A stretch of DNA of 64,000 nucleotides from Anaeromicrobium sediminis (GTDB lineage: Bacteria; Bacillota; Clostridia; Peptostreptococcales; Thermotaleaceae), in contig NZ_NIBG01000015.1 of the NCBI RefSeq assembly GCF_002270055.1, positions 40,294 through 104,293 on the forward strand. The letters run 5' to 3'. Under the pieces are notes generated by a model that saw nothing but the letters and a program-made list of their open reading frames with translations, did no database searches and was not told the DNA's origin. The translations under genes and the position numbers were made by a program. Below, in pieces: positions 43,648 through 52,944 of the stretch (the first letter of the stretch is position 1; each line of letters opens with the position of its first letter).

Positions 43648-43685
43648 GGGTACTACCAAAGTAAAATTTGGTAGTGCCTTTTTTT
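43648..43685 (+). terminator. Terminator of purA (hairpin shared with 48599)
   Basis: GGTACTACCAAA, GTAAAA, TTTGGTAGTGCC and a T-run. The hairpin and loop are nearly identical to the terminator after dctP. The gap to the next gene (43690-44128) holds one short hairpin (CACTTTA/TAAAGTG, 43873-43892) and no visible gene. Confidence 0.88.
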
Positions 43686-44128
43686 ACTTACATAGAATGA
43701 TTTTAAGAGAATATACTCATATGTTAGCTAGAGGCAAAAGAAAAATTATAAAAAACATAAGATTGTTAAAAAAACTACTAAGTAGTCAAATAAAATGAGA
43801 AAAAATGAAAAATATACCTATAAAATAGAGAAAATTACCTGAAATGGCATTAGAAAAAATACAGATCATATAACACTTTAACATGATAAAGTGAAGTAAT
43901 CGTGATTAGTTCATGGAAATTAATTCCTGTTACACTTGCTATATTTGTAACAACATCCAAAAAATTGAAATGTGTTAAGTTATTATCAATTGTTGTAATA
44001 TTCAGAAAAATACCGTAATATAAATACAAATATATGAATAGTCTAGTTGTAGGACAATTGTTTTAGTCTTTAAAAAATATTAATTTTAAAGTTAATGATA
44101 CATTAAAATTCAGAAGGGAGAGAGGATA

Positions 44129-45250
44129 GTGAAAACAAAGGAACAAGAAAAATTAACATGGGCAATAATAGGTGGTGGAAATGGCGGTCAATCAATGGCA
44201 GGACATATGGGTATAATGGGTTTTCCTGTTAGGTTATATGATATTTTTCCAGATACCATTGAAGCTATCAAATCACAAGGAGGAATTAAAGTAGAGGGTG
44301 AAGTTGAAGGTTTTGGAAAACTTGAATTCGCTACTACTAAAATCAATGAAGTCCTTGATGGTGCAGATATTATAATAGTCGTTGCACCAGCACTAGCCCA
44401 TAGGGCCATAGCTAAAGACTGTGCACCTCATTTAAAAGATGGCCAAGTGGTTGTTTTACATCCAGGTTCAACTTTTGGGGCGTTGGAATTTAAGCAAGTA
44501 TTAGAGGAAGAAAATTGTACGTCTAATGTAGTTATAGCCGAGACGGAATCATTGATTTATGCTTGCCGCTCTGTAAAACCAGGCCATGTAAATATATTAG
44601 GCATAAAAGGATCATTAAAGACAGCGGCTATTCCTGCAAATAAAACAGAAATGGTTGTGGAGTTGTTAAACACTGCATATCCACAAATGTATCCAGGATC
44701 TAATGTTATGGAAATAAGCTTAGGTAACCTTAATGCCATGATGCATCCTGCACCTACTTTATTAAATACTTCTCTCATTGAATCTGTACATGACTGGTTA
44801 TATTATTGGGATGGGATTACACCATCTATTGGTAAATATGTAGAAGAAATGGATAAGGAAAGGCTGTCCATAGTAAAGGCTTTAGGTTTGAATTCAGTAG
44901 ATGTACTTGAAAATTATAAAATTTATTACAACGCAGAAGCACCAACCTTAAGTGAAGCTGTTAAGAAAAATGAAGCATATGGAGGTGTAAAAGGACAAAA
45001 AAGTTTAAATACTCGATATGTTTTAGAAGATATACCAATGGGATTAGTACCAATAGTATCCTTAGGTAAGATGCTAGGGCTAGATGTAAGTAGAATGGAA
45101 ACTATAGTAAAATTAGGTGAGCAACTTCTTGATAAGGATTTTACAAAAACAGGAAGAACCGTTGAAAGCCTTGGTCTTTCAGACATGACAGTAGAAGAGA
45201 TGATGAGTTATGTAGAGACAGGAATAAGAGGAAAGATAGCATTAGCATAA
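44129..45250 (+). CDS. NAD(P)-dependent opine (octopine/nopaline) dehydrogenase family protein
   Basis: This 373-aa protein starts at GTG 44129 after AGAAGGGAGAG. The Rossmann motif WAIIGGGNGGQSMAGHM near residue 12 is typical of this family, and the C-terminal octopine-DH domain shows NLNAMMHPAPTLLN with the catalytic His. The enzymes join (or, in reverse, split) an amino acid and a 2-oxo acid. The specific substrates are unknown. It is followed by a DctQMP transporter, which may import its substrate; no metallophore synthase genes are seen, so staphylopine-type synthesis is unlikely. Confidence 0.85.
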   Translation: MKTKEQEKLTWAIIGGGNGGQSMAGHMGIMGFPVRLYDIFPDTIEAIKSQGGIKVEGEVEGFGKLEFATTKINEVLDGADIIIVVAPALAHRAIAKDCAPHLKDGQVVVLHPGSTFGALEFKQVLEEENCTSNVVIAETESLIYACRSVKPGHVNILGIKGSLKTAAIPANKTEMVVELLNTAYPQMYPGSNVMEISLGNLNAMMHPAPTLLNTSLIESVHDWLYYWDGITPSIGKYVEEMDKERLSIVKALGLNSVDVLENYKIYYNAEAPTLSEAVKKNEAYGGVKGQKSLNTRYVLEDIPMGLVPIVSLGKMLGLDVSRMETIVKLGEQLLDKDFTKTGRTVESLGLSDMTVEEMMSYVETGIRGKIALA

Positions 45251-45588
45251 GTTTAAAAATTCATTAATTTAATTATTTAAGAATTACCTTCATTTAATCC
45301 ATTAGAATTTAAGCAGGGGTGTTGCAGCACCCTTGCTAGATTATAAGAATTTTACTAGACATATGGGAACTATCTTAATCTCTTATTCCATCTAGTTTAG
45401 TATACTACAAATCACAACAAAATTCAGGGCTCTTTAAGTAAAAATTAAGGACAACTAAAAAAATCTTAATTATAGGGAGAATGCATTCTGCCTACCCCAA
45501 GGAAGCTACTAACTTATTTGGGGCATACATTAAGATTCATATATATATCAAGAAATATGTTTAAATATTAGAAAAAGGAGGAAAATTA
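45251..45588 (+). other. Intergenic region before dctQ
   Basis: No gene is seen. It contains a hairpin GGGTG/CACCC (about 45317-45332), a perfect 12-base palindrome AGAATGCATTCT (45478-45489), and arms CCCCAA (45495-45500) and TTGGGG (about 45519-45525) that could be an operator. No -24/-12 promoter was found by eye. Confidence 0.4.
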
Positions 45589-46116
45589 ATGGGACCTAAT
45601 TCTGCAATAAGAAGTATATGGAAAAATTTGACTAGATTGCAGGCAAAATTAACTTTTATCATAATGATTATATTACCATTCATGGTTTTTATTCAGGTAT
45701 TACTGAGATATGTTTTTCGTGTTCCGCTTATGGGGATTGAAGAACTTATGATTTATCCTATTATATGGCTCTATATGCTAGGAGGAGCCAATGCATCCTT
45801 AGAACGGAACCATATTTCCTGTGGTATTCTCACCCTTTATATAAAACGAGAAAGAACCATGCAAATTTTTAATATTACAAAGGCCCTCGTATCATTAGGG
45901 GTAAGTTTATGGCTTACATATTGGTCTTACTGGTATTTTTTATATTCACTAAAAGTTTGGAAATATACTGATCTTGTTAAAGTACCATTATTTTTTGGAG
46001 AGAGTGCTTTATTCATAGGACTTACTTTAATGACAATTTATACAGCTGTTGAACTAGTTGATTATATTCAAATATTTGCACGTAGTTTGAGAAAAGAAAA
46101 GGAGGAGTTGAGCTAA
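45589..46116 (+). CDS. dctQ: TRAP transporter small permease, DctQ family
   Basis: This 175-aa membrane protein has four helices: LTFIIMIILPFMVFIQVLLRYVFRVPLMGIEELMIYPIIWLYMLGGA, the typical DctQ core, with RNHISCGIL and LFIGLTLMTIYTAVELVDY. It works with DctM and the periplasmic-type binding protein DctP to import organic acids using a Na+ gradient. Its stop overlaps the dctM start by one base (TAATG). AAAGGAGGA precedes the ATG. Confidence 0.92.
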   Translation: MGPNSAIRSIWKNLTRLQAKLTFIIMIILPFMVFIQVLLRYVFRVPLMGIEELMIYPIIWLYMLGGANASLERNHISCGILTLYIKRERTMQIFNITKALVSLGVSLWLTYWSYWYFLYSLKVWKYTDLVKVPLFFGESALFIGLTLMTIYTAVELVDYIQIFARSLRKEKEELS

Positions 46117-47420
46117 TGTTAACTATTGTACTTTTAGATGTTATATTGCTGGTATTGCTCCTTATGTTGAGTGTACCATTGCCCTATTGTTTTGGTGGAG
46201 CCCTTATGTTTATGTCCATATTCGGAGGAGTTTCCATGAAAAGTATGATGTTATGGGCATTTAATCAGATGATAAGTCCAATTCTTCTTGCTAGTCCACT
46301 TTTTGTACTTGCAGGAACCCTTATGGGTGGAAGTGGTATAGCTAAACGTCTCCTTAACCTTGCAGATAGTTTTGTAGGCCGAATTAAAGGTGGAATTGGT
46401 GTTGTAGCAGTAGCAACATGTGCTTTTATTGGAGCTATCTCAGGTAGTGGATTTACTGGTGTGGCAGCAACAGGCCCAATCTTGATTCCTAGAATGGTGG
46501 ATAAGGGCTATCCTAGAGGATATGCAACTGCATTGGTAACAGTTTCATCAATTTTAGGATTATTGATTCCTCCAAGTGTAATCATGATTCTATACGGATG
46601 GGTTACAGAAACATCAATATTGGCTTGTTTCCTTTCAACAGTAGGTCCAGGATTAGCAATCGTAGTTACATTTTCTATTATTAATCTTATCTGGGCAAAA
46701 AAAATGCCCAATATTGTTTTAGAACCACCACTTGAGTCTTCAGAAAAGCGAAAAATACTATTAAAGAGAATGCGAGTAGCTTTACCGGCTATTGCAATGC
46801 CTGTGATTATTTTGGGTGGTATCTATGGTGGTATTTTTACTCCCGCTGAAGCAGCAGGGGTTGCTTGTGTATTATCTATTCCTGTAGGATTTTTCATTTA
46901 TAGAGAATTAAAGTTTGATAATTTCTACAAGCTTGTTGGTGAATCAGCTACTTCAGTTGGTGCCATAATGACCATGATTATTTTCACTTTGATGCTTAGT
47001 CAGACCTATGTAATGTTAAGAGTACCTCAAGCCATAATTGAGATATTTTTCAACTTGACAGATAGTAAGATAATCATGCTCATCATTATAAACATATTTT
47101 TATTCTTTGTTGGTATGATTGTAAACGATGCTACGGGAATGATTTTAGTTGCACCGCTATTGCTTCCTTTAGTTACTAAACTGGGTATTAGTCCAATACA
47201 TTTTGCAGCTATAATGGGTGTTAATCTTGCAATGGGCGGTGTTACTCCACCTTATGCAAGTATTCTATATTTGGGTATGCGTATAGGTAAGTGTGAATTT
47301 AAAGAAATTGTAACACCAACAATGGTTTTCCTATTATTAGGATATCTTCCAGTAGTTATATTAACAACATTTATACCAGAACTTTCTTTATACCTTCCAA
47401 GGTTAATGGGATTATTATAA
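46116..47420 (+). CDS. dctM: TRAP transporter large permease, DctM family
   Basis: This 434-aa protein has about 12 membrane segments. Typical DctM stretches are PLFVLAGTLMGGSGIAKRLLNLADSFVGRIKGGIGVVAVATCAFIGAISGSGFTGVAATGPILIPRMVDKGYPRGYATALVTVSSILGLLIPPSVIMILYGWVTETSI and NLAMGGVTPPYASILYLGMRIG. It is the Na+-coupled membrane component and is translationally coupled with dctQ. The Na+ gradient would fit the NhaC-type genes in this window. Confidence 0.95.
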   Translation: MLTIVLLDVILLVLLLMLSVPLPYCFGGALMFMSIFGGVSMKSMMLWAFNQMISPILLASPLFVLAGTLMGGSGIAKRLLNLADSFVGRIKGGIGVVAVATCAFIGAISGSGFTGVAATGPILIPRMVDKGYPRGYATALVTVSSILGLLIPPSVIMILYGWVTETSILACFLSTVGPGLAIVVTFSIINLIWAKKMPNIVLEPPLESSEKRKILLKRMRVALPAIAMPVIILGGIYGGIFTPAEAAGVACVLSIPVGFFIYRELKFDNFYKLVGESATSVGAIMTMIIFTLMLSQTYVMLRVPQAIIEIFFNLTDSKIIMLIIINIFLFFVGMIVNDATGMILVAPLLLPLVTKLGISPIHFAAIMGVNLAMGGVTPPYASILYLGMRIGKCEFKEIVTPTMVFLLLGYLPVVILTTFIPELSLYLPRLMGLL

Positions 47421-47550
47421 AAGTACAATTAATTACATAAATTACTGAATTCTATTTCCAGTAGGTGGTATGAAAAATTTTTAAAAAGGAGGTATAGGTA
47501 AATATATACAGGGTGTGGTTTATGAAGAATTTAATTTAAGGAGGATGAAA

Positions 47551-48588
47551 ATGAAGATATTTAAGAAAATGAGTTTAATTATTGTTTCTATGGTGTTATT
47601 AATAACGAGCATAACAGGATGTACATCAAGTACATCGGCCGGTGGAGAAAATAAGGAATCAAAAGCAAGAAAATGGAAAATTGGTCACGTTAGACCTAAG
47701 GGAACAGTTGTAGATAATGATGTTACAGAGTTTGTAAATAATGTTAAAGAAGCTAGTGATGGATTAATCGAAATTGAAATTTATCCATCCAGTCAACTTG
47801 GAGACTACAACGTTGTTCAAGAGCGTGTTGGTATGGCTGATATTGAGATGCAATTGGCACCTGCTGGTACAAATGTAGATAAGTCTTTAGGTATTAGTAG
47901 TGCTCCTTATTTGGCAACTAATTGGGATGAAGCTAGAGAACTATTTAAAAGAGACGGTGTGTTGATTAATGCTATAGAAGAAAAATTCGAAAAGCAGGGA
48001 ATTAAGGTTATAGCATCATATCCAGTATATTTTGGTGGGATTGCTTTAGCTAAGGAACCTAAAGATCCAGCAAATCTTCAGGTATCCCAAAACATGAAAA
48101 TAAGAGTGCCAGGAATAAAGTCATATGAAGCTACTGCTGAAGCATTAGGATATATGGCAACACCAATCCCTTACGCTGAAGCTTTCACAGCAATGCAGAC
48201 AGGTATAGTTGATGGGGCTATTGGCTCAGGAGCTGAAGGGTATTACTCAAGTTTTAGAGATGTTACAAAATGTTATCTTCCTTTAAATGACCACTTTGAA
48301 ATGTGGTACTTATACATGAGTTTAGATGTATGGAATGACCTTTCTGATGATGAGAAGAAAATGCTTGAAGAGATAGGACTAAAATTAGAAGAAAAGCGTT
48401 ATGAAACTGCCGAGGCAGATCAAAAGGAATTTGAGAATAAATTAAAAGAAGAAGGAATAAAGGTAATAGAATTTACAGATGAAGAACTTGCAAATTTTGC
48501 AAAGAAAGTTAGAGAAACAGTTTGGCCAGAGATTAAGGATGAATTTGGCGCTGAGTTGTTTGACAGCGTAACTGAAAATATTAAATAA
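47551..48588 (+). CDS. dctP: TRAP transporter solute-binding lipoprotein, DctP family
   Basis: This 345-aa protein has a lipoprotein signal (MKIFKKMSLIIVSMVLLITSITGC, lipobox ITGC). The mature DctP domain has WKIGHVRPKGTVVDNDVTEFVNNVKEASDGLIEIEIYPSSQLGDYNVVQERVGMADIEMQL, then IRVPGIKSYEATAEALGYMATPIPYAEAFTAMQTGIVDGAIG. The usual substrate-binding Arg is present in KIRVPG. The ligand is likely an organic or amino acid derivative. The ATG at 47551 lies 6 bases after AAGGAGG; the GTG at 47515 is upstream of that ribosome-binding site. Confidence 0.92.
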   Translation: MKIFKKMSLIIVSMVLLITSITGCTSSTSAGGENKESKARKWKIGHVRPKGTVVDNDVTEFVNNVKEASDGLIEIEIYPSSQLGDYNVVQERVGMADIEMQLAPAGTNVDKSLGISSAPYLATNWDEARELFKRDGVLINAIEEKFEKQGIKVIASYPVYFGGIALAKEPKDPANLQVSQNMKIRVPGIKSYEATAEALGYMATPIPYAEAFTAMQTGIVDGAIGSGAEGYYSSFRDVTKCYLPLNDHFEMWYLYMSLDVWNDLSDDEKKMLEEIGLKLEEKRYETAEADQKEFENKLKEEGIKVIEFTDEELANFAKKVRETVWPEIKDEFGAELFDSVTENIK

Positions 48589-48598
48589 AAAACAACAG

Positions 48599-48636
48599 GT
48601 ACTACCAAAGTAAAATTTGGTAGTACTTTTATTTTT
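48599..48636. terminator. Bidirectional terminator between dctP and the activator gene
   Basis: GTACTACCAAA, GTAAAA, TTTGGTAGTAC with A-rich and T-rich flanks, separating convergent genes. It is nearly identical to the purA terminator hairpin. Confidence 0.88.
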
Positions 48637-48637
48637 A

Positions 48638-50365
48638 TCATACGTTTTGCAAGTCTTTAATCTTCCTATATAAGGTTCTTAGGCCAATACCCAGTTCATC
48701 GGCTGCGGCAGTTTTCCCTTTTACATCCCATCCATGTTTATTTAAAGTATTTCTTATTGTTTCCAATTCTAATTTTTTTACTTTACTCTTCATTTCATCC
48801 CTTTTATACTTTTCATGTTCCATAAATTTATCAGGTAAATCATTAACATTAATTATTGAAGAATCACACATATTAACGGCGTATTCTATGGTATTTTCCA
48901 ATTCTCTAACGTTTCCAGGCCAGTGGTAGGATTTGAAAACAGACAAAACTTCATCTGAGATGGAATCTATATGCCTATTTAACTTTAAAGAATATTTATC
49001 TATAAACTTCATGGACAACAAAGTAATATCTTCTAATCTAACTTTTAAAGAAGGTATATTTATAGGAATAATATTTAATCTATAATATAAATCTGCTCTG
49101 AATTTCTTTTCTTCTATTAACTTTTCTATATGTTGGTTAGTAGCTGCAATGACTCTCACATCTATTTGAGTAGAGGTAATACCTCCAACCCGTTCTATTT
49201 CGTAATCTTGTAGGACCCTTAATAACTTAGCTTGCATATGAAGGGGCATTTCTCCTACCTCATCTAAAAATAAAGTTCCCCCCTGTGCCAATTCAAATTT
49301 GCCAACTTTACCTCCCTTTTTAGCTCCCGTAAAGGCCCCTTCTTCATAGCCAAAAAGTTCACTTTCAAATAATGTATCAGGAATACTGGCACAGTTTATT
49401 GCCACAAAGGGAAAATCAGCACGATTACTCATTTTATGTATAGTTTTTGCTAGGAGACCTTTTCCTGTACCTGTCTCTCCTGTTATTAAGGTAGTTGAGG
49501 AACTATTAGCAATTTTTCTTATTTTTCCTTTTAATTTATGTATCTCATTACTTTCACCAACTATATTATCAATAAATAAAGTATCATTATTTTTATCATG
49601 GATATTTAAGTCTTTATACTTATTAGTTAACTTTATTATACTTCCTAAAGGTTGGTAATTATCATTTACAGGGGTAGAAGACATTTGCCATAATGTATTG
49701 TCAAAGAACATGGACTCATTTAGTAAAGGTAATTGATTTAGTATTTTGTTTACTACTTTTTCAGGAAATAAATTATGAATAGATTGTTTATAGTGGTCAC
49801 AAACCTTAAATAATTTCAGGGCAGATGAGTTGTAGTACTGTATAGAGCCGACCGTATCACTTATTAATAGGGGTTCATCAGATAAATCAAGACCAGATTT
49901 AAATAGTTTATCTAACTTTAAAGATCCTTTGTAATGATAATTTTGAGCTAAAAACTTGGATATTAACAAGGAGATGGCATTTAGTAGGTCTATGTATTTA
50001 CTTAGATTTTTAATGATTTTGTTATGGCCATCTTTAGTAAAGGCAGTTAAAGAAATAACTCCTATGGGAATGTCATCAATTTTAATACAGTTTAACAATT
50101 CGATGGTAGAAGGGCAATTTTCTTTAAATCTACATCCAATACAAGGTTTCATGGAACCGGGATTGTTAACCAATATCTTTCCCTTTGACATGACTTCCTC
50201 AATAAAAGGGGCATGGACCGTTTGGCCCTTATGTTCTAGATATGATTCAGTACAAGTGACCAATTTACTTTCCTTATCAAAGATGGCCCCATCCACATTT
50301 ACTATGTGACATAGGTTCTTTAAAATTTTGTTTAAGTCATCACTAAAAACTTCTACGGCAAGCAT
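48638..50365 (-). CDS. Sigma-54-dependent activator with Cys-rich sensor and PAS domains
   Basis: This ~575-aa protein has an N-terminal sensor region (residues 1-140) holding MKPCIGCRFKENCPST, a C-x2-C-x5-C-P cluster that could bind a metal or FeS centre. Then come a PAS domain (~150-250), an AAA+ domain with Walker A TGETGTGKG, the intact sigma-54 loop EGAFTGAKK and LDEVGEMP, and a Fis-type HTH (KGKTAAADELGIGLRTLYRKI). A perfect palindrome and a -24/-12 site lie just upstream of the divergent SDR gene, so it probably activates that operon. ATG 50365 is preferred to GTG 50374. Confidence 0.9.
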   Translation of the reverse strand: MLAVEVFSDDLNKILKNLCHIVNVDGAIFDKESKLVTCTESYLEHKGQTVHAPFIEEVMSKGKILVNNPGSMKPCIGCRFKENCPSTIELLNCIKIDDIPIGVISLTAFTKDGHNKIIKNLSKYIDLLNAISLLISKFLAQNYHYKGSLKLDKLFKSGLDLSDEPLLISDTVGSIQYYNSSALKLFKVCDHYKQSIHNLFPEKVVNKILNQLPLLNESMFFDNTLWQMSSTPVNDNYQPLGSIIKLTNKYKDLNIHDKNNDTLFIDNIVGESNEIHKLKGKIRKIANSSSTTLITGETGTGKGLLAKTIHKMSNRADFPFVAINCASIPDTLFESELFGYEEGAFTGAKKGGKVGKFELAQGGTLFLDEVGEMPLHMQAKLLRVLQDYEIERVGGITSTQIDVRVIAATNQHIEKLIEEKKFRADLYYRLNIIPINIPSLKVRLEDITLLSMKFIDKYSLKLNRHIDSISDEVLSVFKSYHWPGNVRELENTIEYAVNMCDSSIINVNDLPDKFMEHEKYKRDEMKSKVKKLELETIRNTLNKHGWDVKGKTAAADELGIGLRTLYRKIKDLQNV

Positions 50366-50426
50366 ATTATTCACATCCTAGTCAATAATTTTTCTATTGT
50401 ACACAGTATAAGACATTTTGAACATA

Positions 50427-50445
50427 TTGGCAAATAATTTGCCAA
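50427..50445. promoter_or_regulatory. Palindrome, candidate upstream activating site
   Basis: TTGGCAAATAATTTGCCAA: a perfect 9+1+9 palindrome, about 130 bases before the -24/-12 site of the SDR operon and just outside the activator's own 5' end. It may serve both genes. Confidence 0.6.
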
Positions 50446-50572
50446 AAAAGTCAAAAAAATCATATAAGAATGAATTTACTCAAGGAAGAATATAAATAGA
50501 GAGAAGAGTACAAGGGGCAATATGTAAGGGGTTAGCCATTTAAAATCATATTTTATAAAGGGAAAATGATTT

Positions 50573-50588
50573 TGGCATGGAAAATGCT
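50573..50588 (+). promoter_or_regulatory. Sigma-54 (-24/-12) promoter of the SDR-gcvP-like operon
   Basis: TTGGCATGGAAAATGCT: GG and GC are 12 bases apart as required. It matches TGGCA-N6-TGC, with C to T at the end of the -24 box and T to A in the -12 box relative to TGGCAC-N5-TTGC. It lies 98 bases before the SDR start. Confidence 0.65.
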
Positions 50589-50685
50589 TATATATTTAGT
50601 ACGAAAATGAAAGTACATATTTAGTTCAAAAGGAAAGGGTTTTTTAAAGAAATTTACTTTAAATGTAAGGGCAGGAGGTAATCAT

Positions 50686-51480
50686 ATGGAAAAGAAAATT
50701 GACAAATTATCCTTAGAGGGGAAGGTTGCTATTATTTCGGGTGGTGCATCTGGAATTGGCTTAGGGACAGCAAAACTTTTGGCCCAACATGGTGCAAAGA
50801 TAGCCATGATTGATGTAAATGATGAAGGTAAAAAAGAAGCAGACAAGATTAATAAAGAGGGTGGATACGCAGAATTTTTCAAGTGTGATGTTACATCATA
50901 TGAAAATGTGAAAAATACTGTAAATGAAATAAAAGATAGGTTTGATAAAGTAGATATATTATTCAATAATGCAGGAGTAACAGTGAGAAAGACTGTTGTG
51001 GAATTAGAAGAACATGAATGGGATTTTGTAATTAATGTGGGTCTTAAGGGAACATATTTATTATCAAAATTTGTTATACCAATAATGGCTGAAAATGGTG
51101 GTGGAAGTATCATTAATACTGGATCAGGATGGGGACTAAAGGGCGGTGACGATGCTGCTGCTTATTGCGCTGTTAAAGGCGGAATCGTAAATTTAACTAG
51201 GGCTATGGCAATTGATCATGGTAAAGACAATATTAGAGTAAATAGTGTAAACCCAGGAGATACGGATACAGCCATGTTAAGAGATGAGGGAGTACAAACT
51301 GGACTTGTAAAAGATGCAGAAAGTGAAGAAATTTACTTAAAAGACTGTGGAACAGATAGACCATTGGCAAGAATAGGTATGCCTGAAGATATAGCTAATG
51401 CAGTGCTATTCTTATGTAGTGATTTATCTAGTTGGGTAACTGGATCAGCACTAGTTGTTGATGGTGGAGGAATTGCTTAA
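50686..51480 (+). CDS. Short-chain dehydrogenase/reductase
   Basis: This classical SDR is 264 aa. The NAD motif KVAIISGGASGIGLGTAKLL is at residue ~14; note SGGASGIG. NNAGV, a Ser in NTGSGWG, and the YCAVK catalytic pair (Tyr-x3-Lys) follow, then PWVTGSALVVDGG-like SSWVTGSALVVDGGG at the end. It oxidises or reduces an alcohol or hydroxy group; the substrate is unknown. First gene of the operon with gcvPA/gcvPB-like genes and a NAD-kinase-like gene, so it may feed them an oxidised amino acid derivative. Confidence 0.92.
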   Translation: MEKKIDKLSLEGKVAIISGGASGIGLGTAKLLAQHGAKIAMIDVNDEGKKEADKINKEGGYAEFFKCDVTSYENVKNTVNEIKDRFDKVDILFNNAGVTVRKTVVELEEHEWDFVINVGLKGTYLLSKFVIPIMAENGGGSIINTGSGWGLKGGDDAAAYCAVKGGIVNLTRAMAIDHGKDNIRVNSVNPGDTDTAMLRDEGVQTGLVKDAESEEIYLKDCGTDRPLARIGMPEDIANAVLFLCSDLSSWVTGSALVVDGGGIA

Positions 51481-51512
51481 ATTATAAGATTTACATATAA
51501 GGAGGAAGGTTT

Positions 51513-52919
51513 ATGGCAATCAAAGGTTTTAAAAATCACCCATATATTCCAAATTCAGATGTGGAAACTCAAAATGAAATGTTAAGGGAAATTGGGTTAA
51601 ATAGTTTAGAAGAGTTACATGATGAAGTACCAGAAAGTTTAAAGTTAAAAGAAAATATGAAATTACCAAAGGCATTTAGATCAGAGTATGAATTAAAGAA
51701 GCATGTGGAGAGGATTCTTAAGAAAAATAAAAGTTGTAGTGATTACTTAAACTTTTTAGGAGCGGGTTGTGCGCAACATTATGTTCCTGCCATATGTGAT
51801 GAAGTAAACTCTAGGGGAGAATTTTTAACTGCATATGGTGGAGAGCCATATAATGACCATGGCAGATTCCAATCCCTATTTGAATATGAAAGTATGGTGG
51901 CAGAATTAGTAGATATGGATGTGGTAAATGTACCTACTATGGATGGCCCACAGGCCAGTGCCACATCCATAAGAATGGCTAGTAGAATTACAGGGAAAAA
52001 AGAAGTTTTAATCCCTGAAATTTTAGATAAAGAGAAGTTCTTAATAATTAAAAACTATTGTTCACCAGATATAAGTCTTGTAGAGGTTAAATATGACCAA
52101 GAAACAGGTTATATGGATTTAGAGGATTTAAAAGGCAAAATTTCAGATAATACAGCTGCTGTATATTTTGAAAATCCCACATTCGTAGGTGTAATAGAAC
52201 CAAATGGAGATAAAATATCTCAGATAGCCCATCAGGCGGGAGCTATTAGTGTGGTTGGAGTAGACCCAAGTTCTTTAGGACTATTAACACCTCCACCTCA
52301 ATATGGAGCAGATATAGTTTGTGGAGATTTACAACCATTGGGAATTCATATGAATTATGGTGGCGGTCAAGCTGGATTTATGGCAACTAGGGATGAAGAA
52401 AAATATGTAATGGAATTCCCATCTAGATTATTTGGTCTAGCACCTACTTCTGTTGAAGGTGAATATGGATTTGGTGATGTTGCTTATGATAGAACTTCAT
52501 TTGGACATCATAGAGAACACGGAAAAGAATATGTAGGAACTCAATCGGCATTATGGGGTATTACAGCTGGAGTATACTTAGCTACTATGGGACCTGTAGG
52601 TATGAGAGAGTTAGGAGAAGGAATACTACAAAGAAGTCAATATGCTATAGAAAAAATGAATGAAATTAAAGGTGTTAAGGGAAGTTATTTTAACTCTGTA
52701 TCATTTAAAGAGTTTGTAGTAGACTTTAACGAATCAGGTAAAACTGTAGAGGAAGTAAATAAGGAATTATTAAATAGAGGAATTTTTGGTGGTAAGGATT
52801 TATCTAATGATTTCCAAAATTTAGGTCAATGTGCCCTTTATTGTGTAACAGAAATCCACACTAAAGAAGATATTGATAGATTGGTAAATGAAATTAAAGA
52901 AATTGTTGAAGGTTGTTAG
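51513..52919 (+). CDS. Divergent GcvPA-like glycine dehydrogenase subunit
   Basis: This 468-aa PLP-fold protein has the GcvPA pattern: an N-terminal lead segment, FLGAGCAQHYVPAICDEVNSRGEFLTAYGGEPYNDHGRFQSLFEYESMVAELVDMDVVNVPTMDG, then VVGVDPSSLGLLTPPPQYGADIVCGDLQPLGIHMNYGGGQAGFMATR. It departs from canonical GcvPA at key blocks: FLGAGAYDHYIP becomes FLGAGCAQHYVP and the usual EKATSNICT segment reads HGKEYVGTQSAL. No gcvT or gcvH is in this operon. Substrate may be glycine or another amino acid. GGAGGAAGG lies before the ATG. Confidence 0.8.
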   Translation: MAIKGFKNHPYIPNSDVETQNEMLREIGLNSLEELHDEVPESLKLKENMKLPKAFRSEYELKKHVERILKKNKSCSDYLNFLGAGCAQHYVPAICDEVNSRGEFLTAYGGEPYNDHGRFQSLFEYESMVAELVDMDVVNVPTMDGPQASATSIRMASRITGKKEVLIPEILDKEKFLIIKNYCSPDISLVEVKYDQETGYMDLEDLKGKISDNTAAVYFENPTFVGVIEPNGDKISQIAHQAGAISVVGVDPSSLGLLTPPPQYGADIVCGDLQPLGIHMNYGGGQAGFMATRDEEKYVMEFPSRLFGLAPTSVEGEYGFGDVAYDRTSFGHHREHGKEYVGTQSALWGITAGVYLATMGPVGMRELGEGILQRSQYAIEKMNEIKGVKGSYFNSVSFKEFVVDFNESGKTVEEVNKELLNRGIFGGKDLSNDFQNLGQCALYCVTEIHTKEDIDRLVNEIKEIVEGC

Positions 52920-52944
52920 GACAAAATAAGAGAGGTGAAGATGA

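Noticed and set aside
43690..44128. TGGCAT near 43844 as a -24 box for the opine dehydrogenase gene
   Set aside because: No GC is present at the required 12-base spacing, so it is not a sigma-54 promoter.
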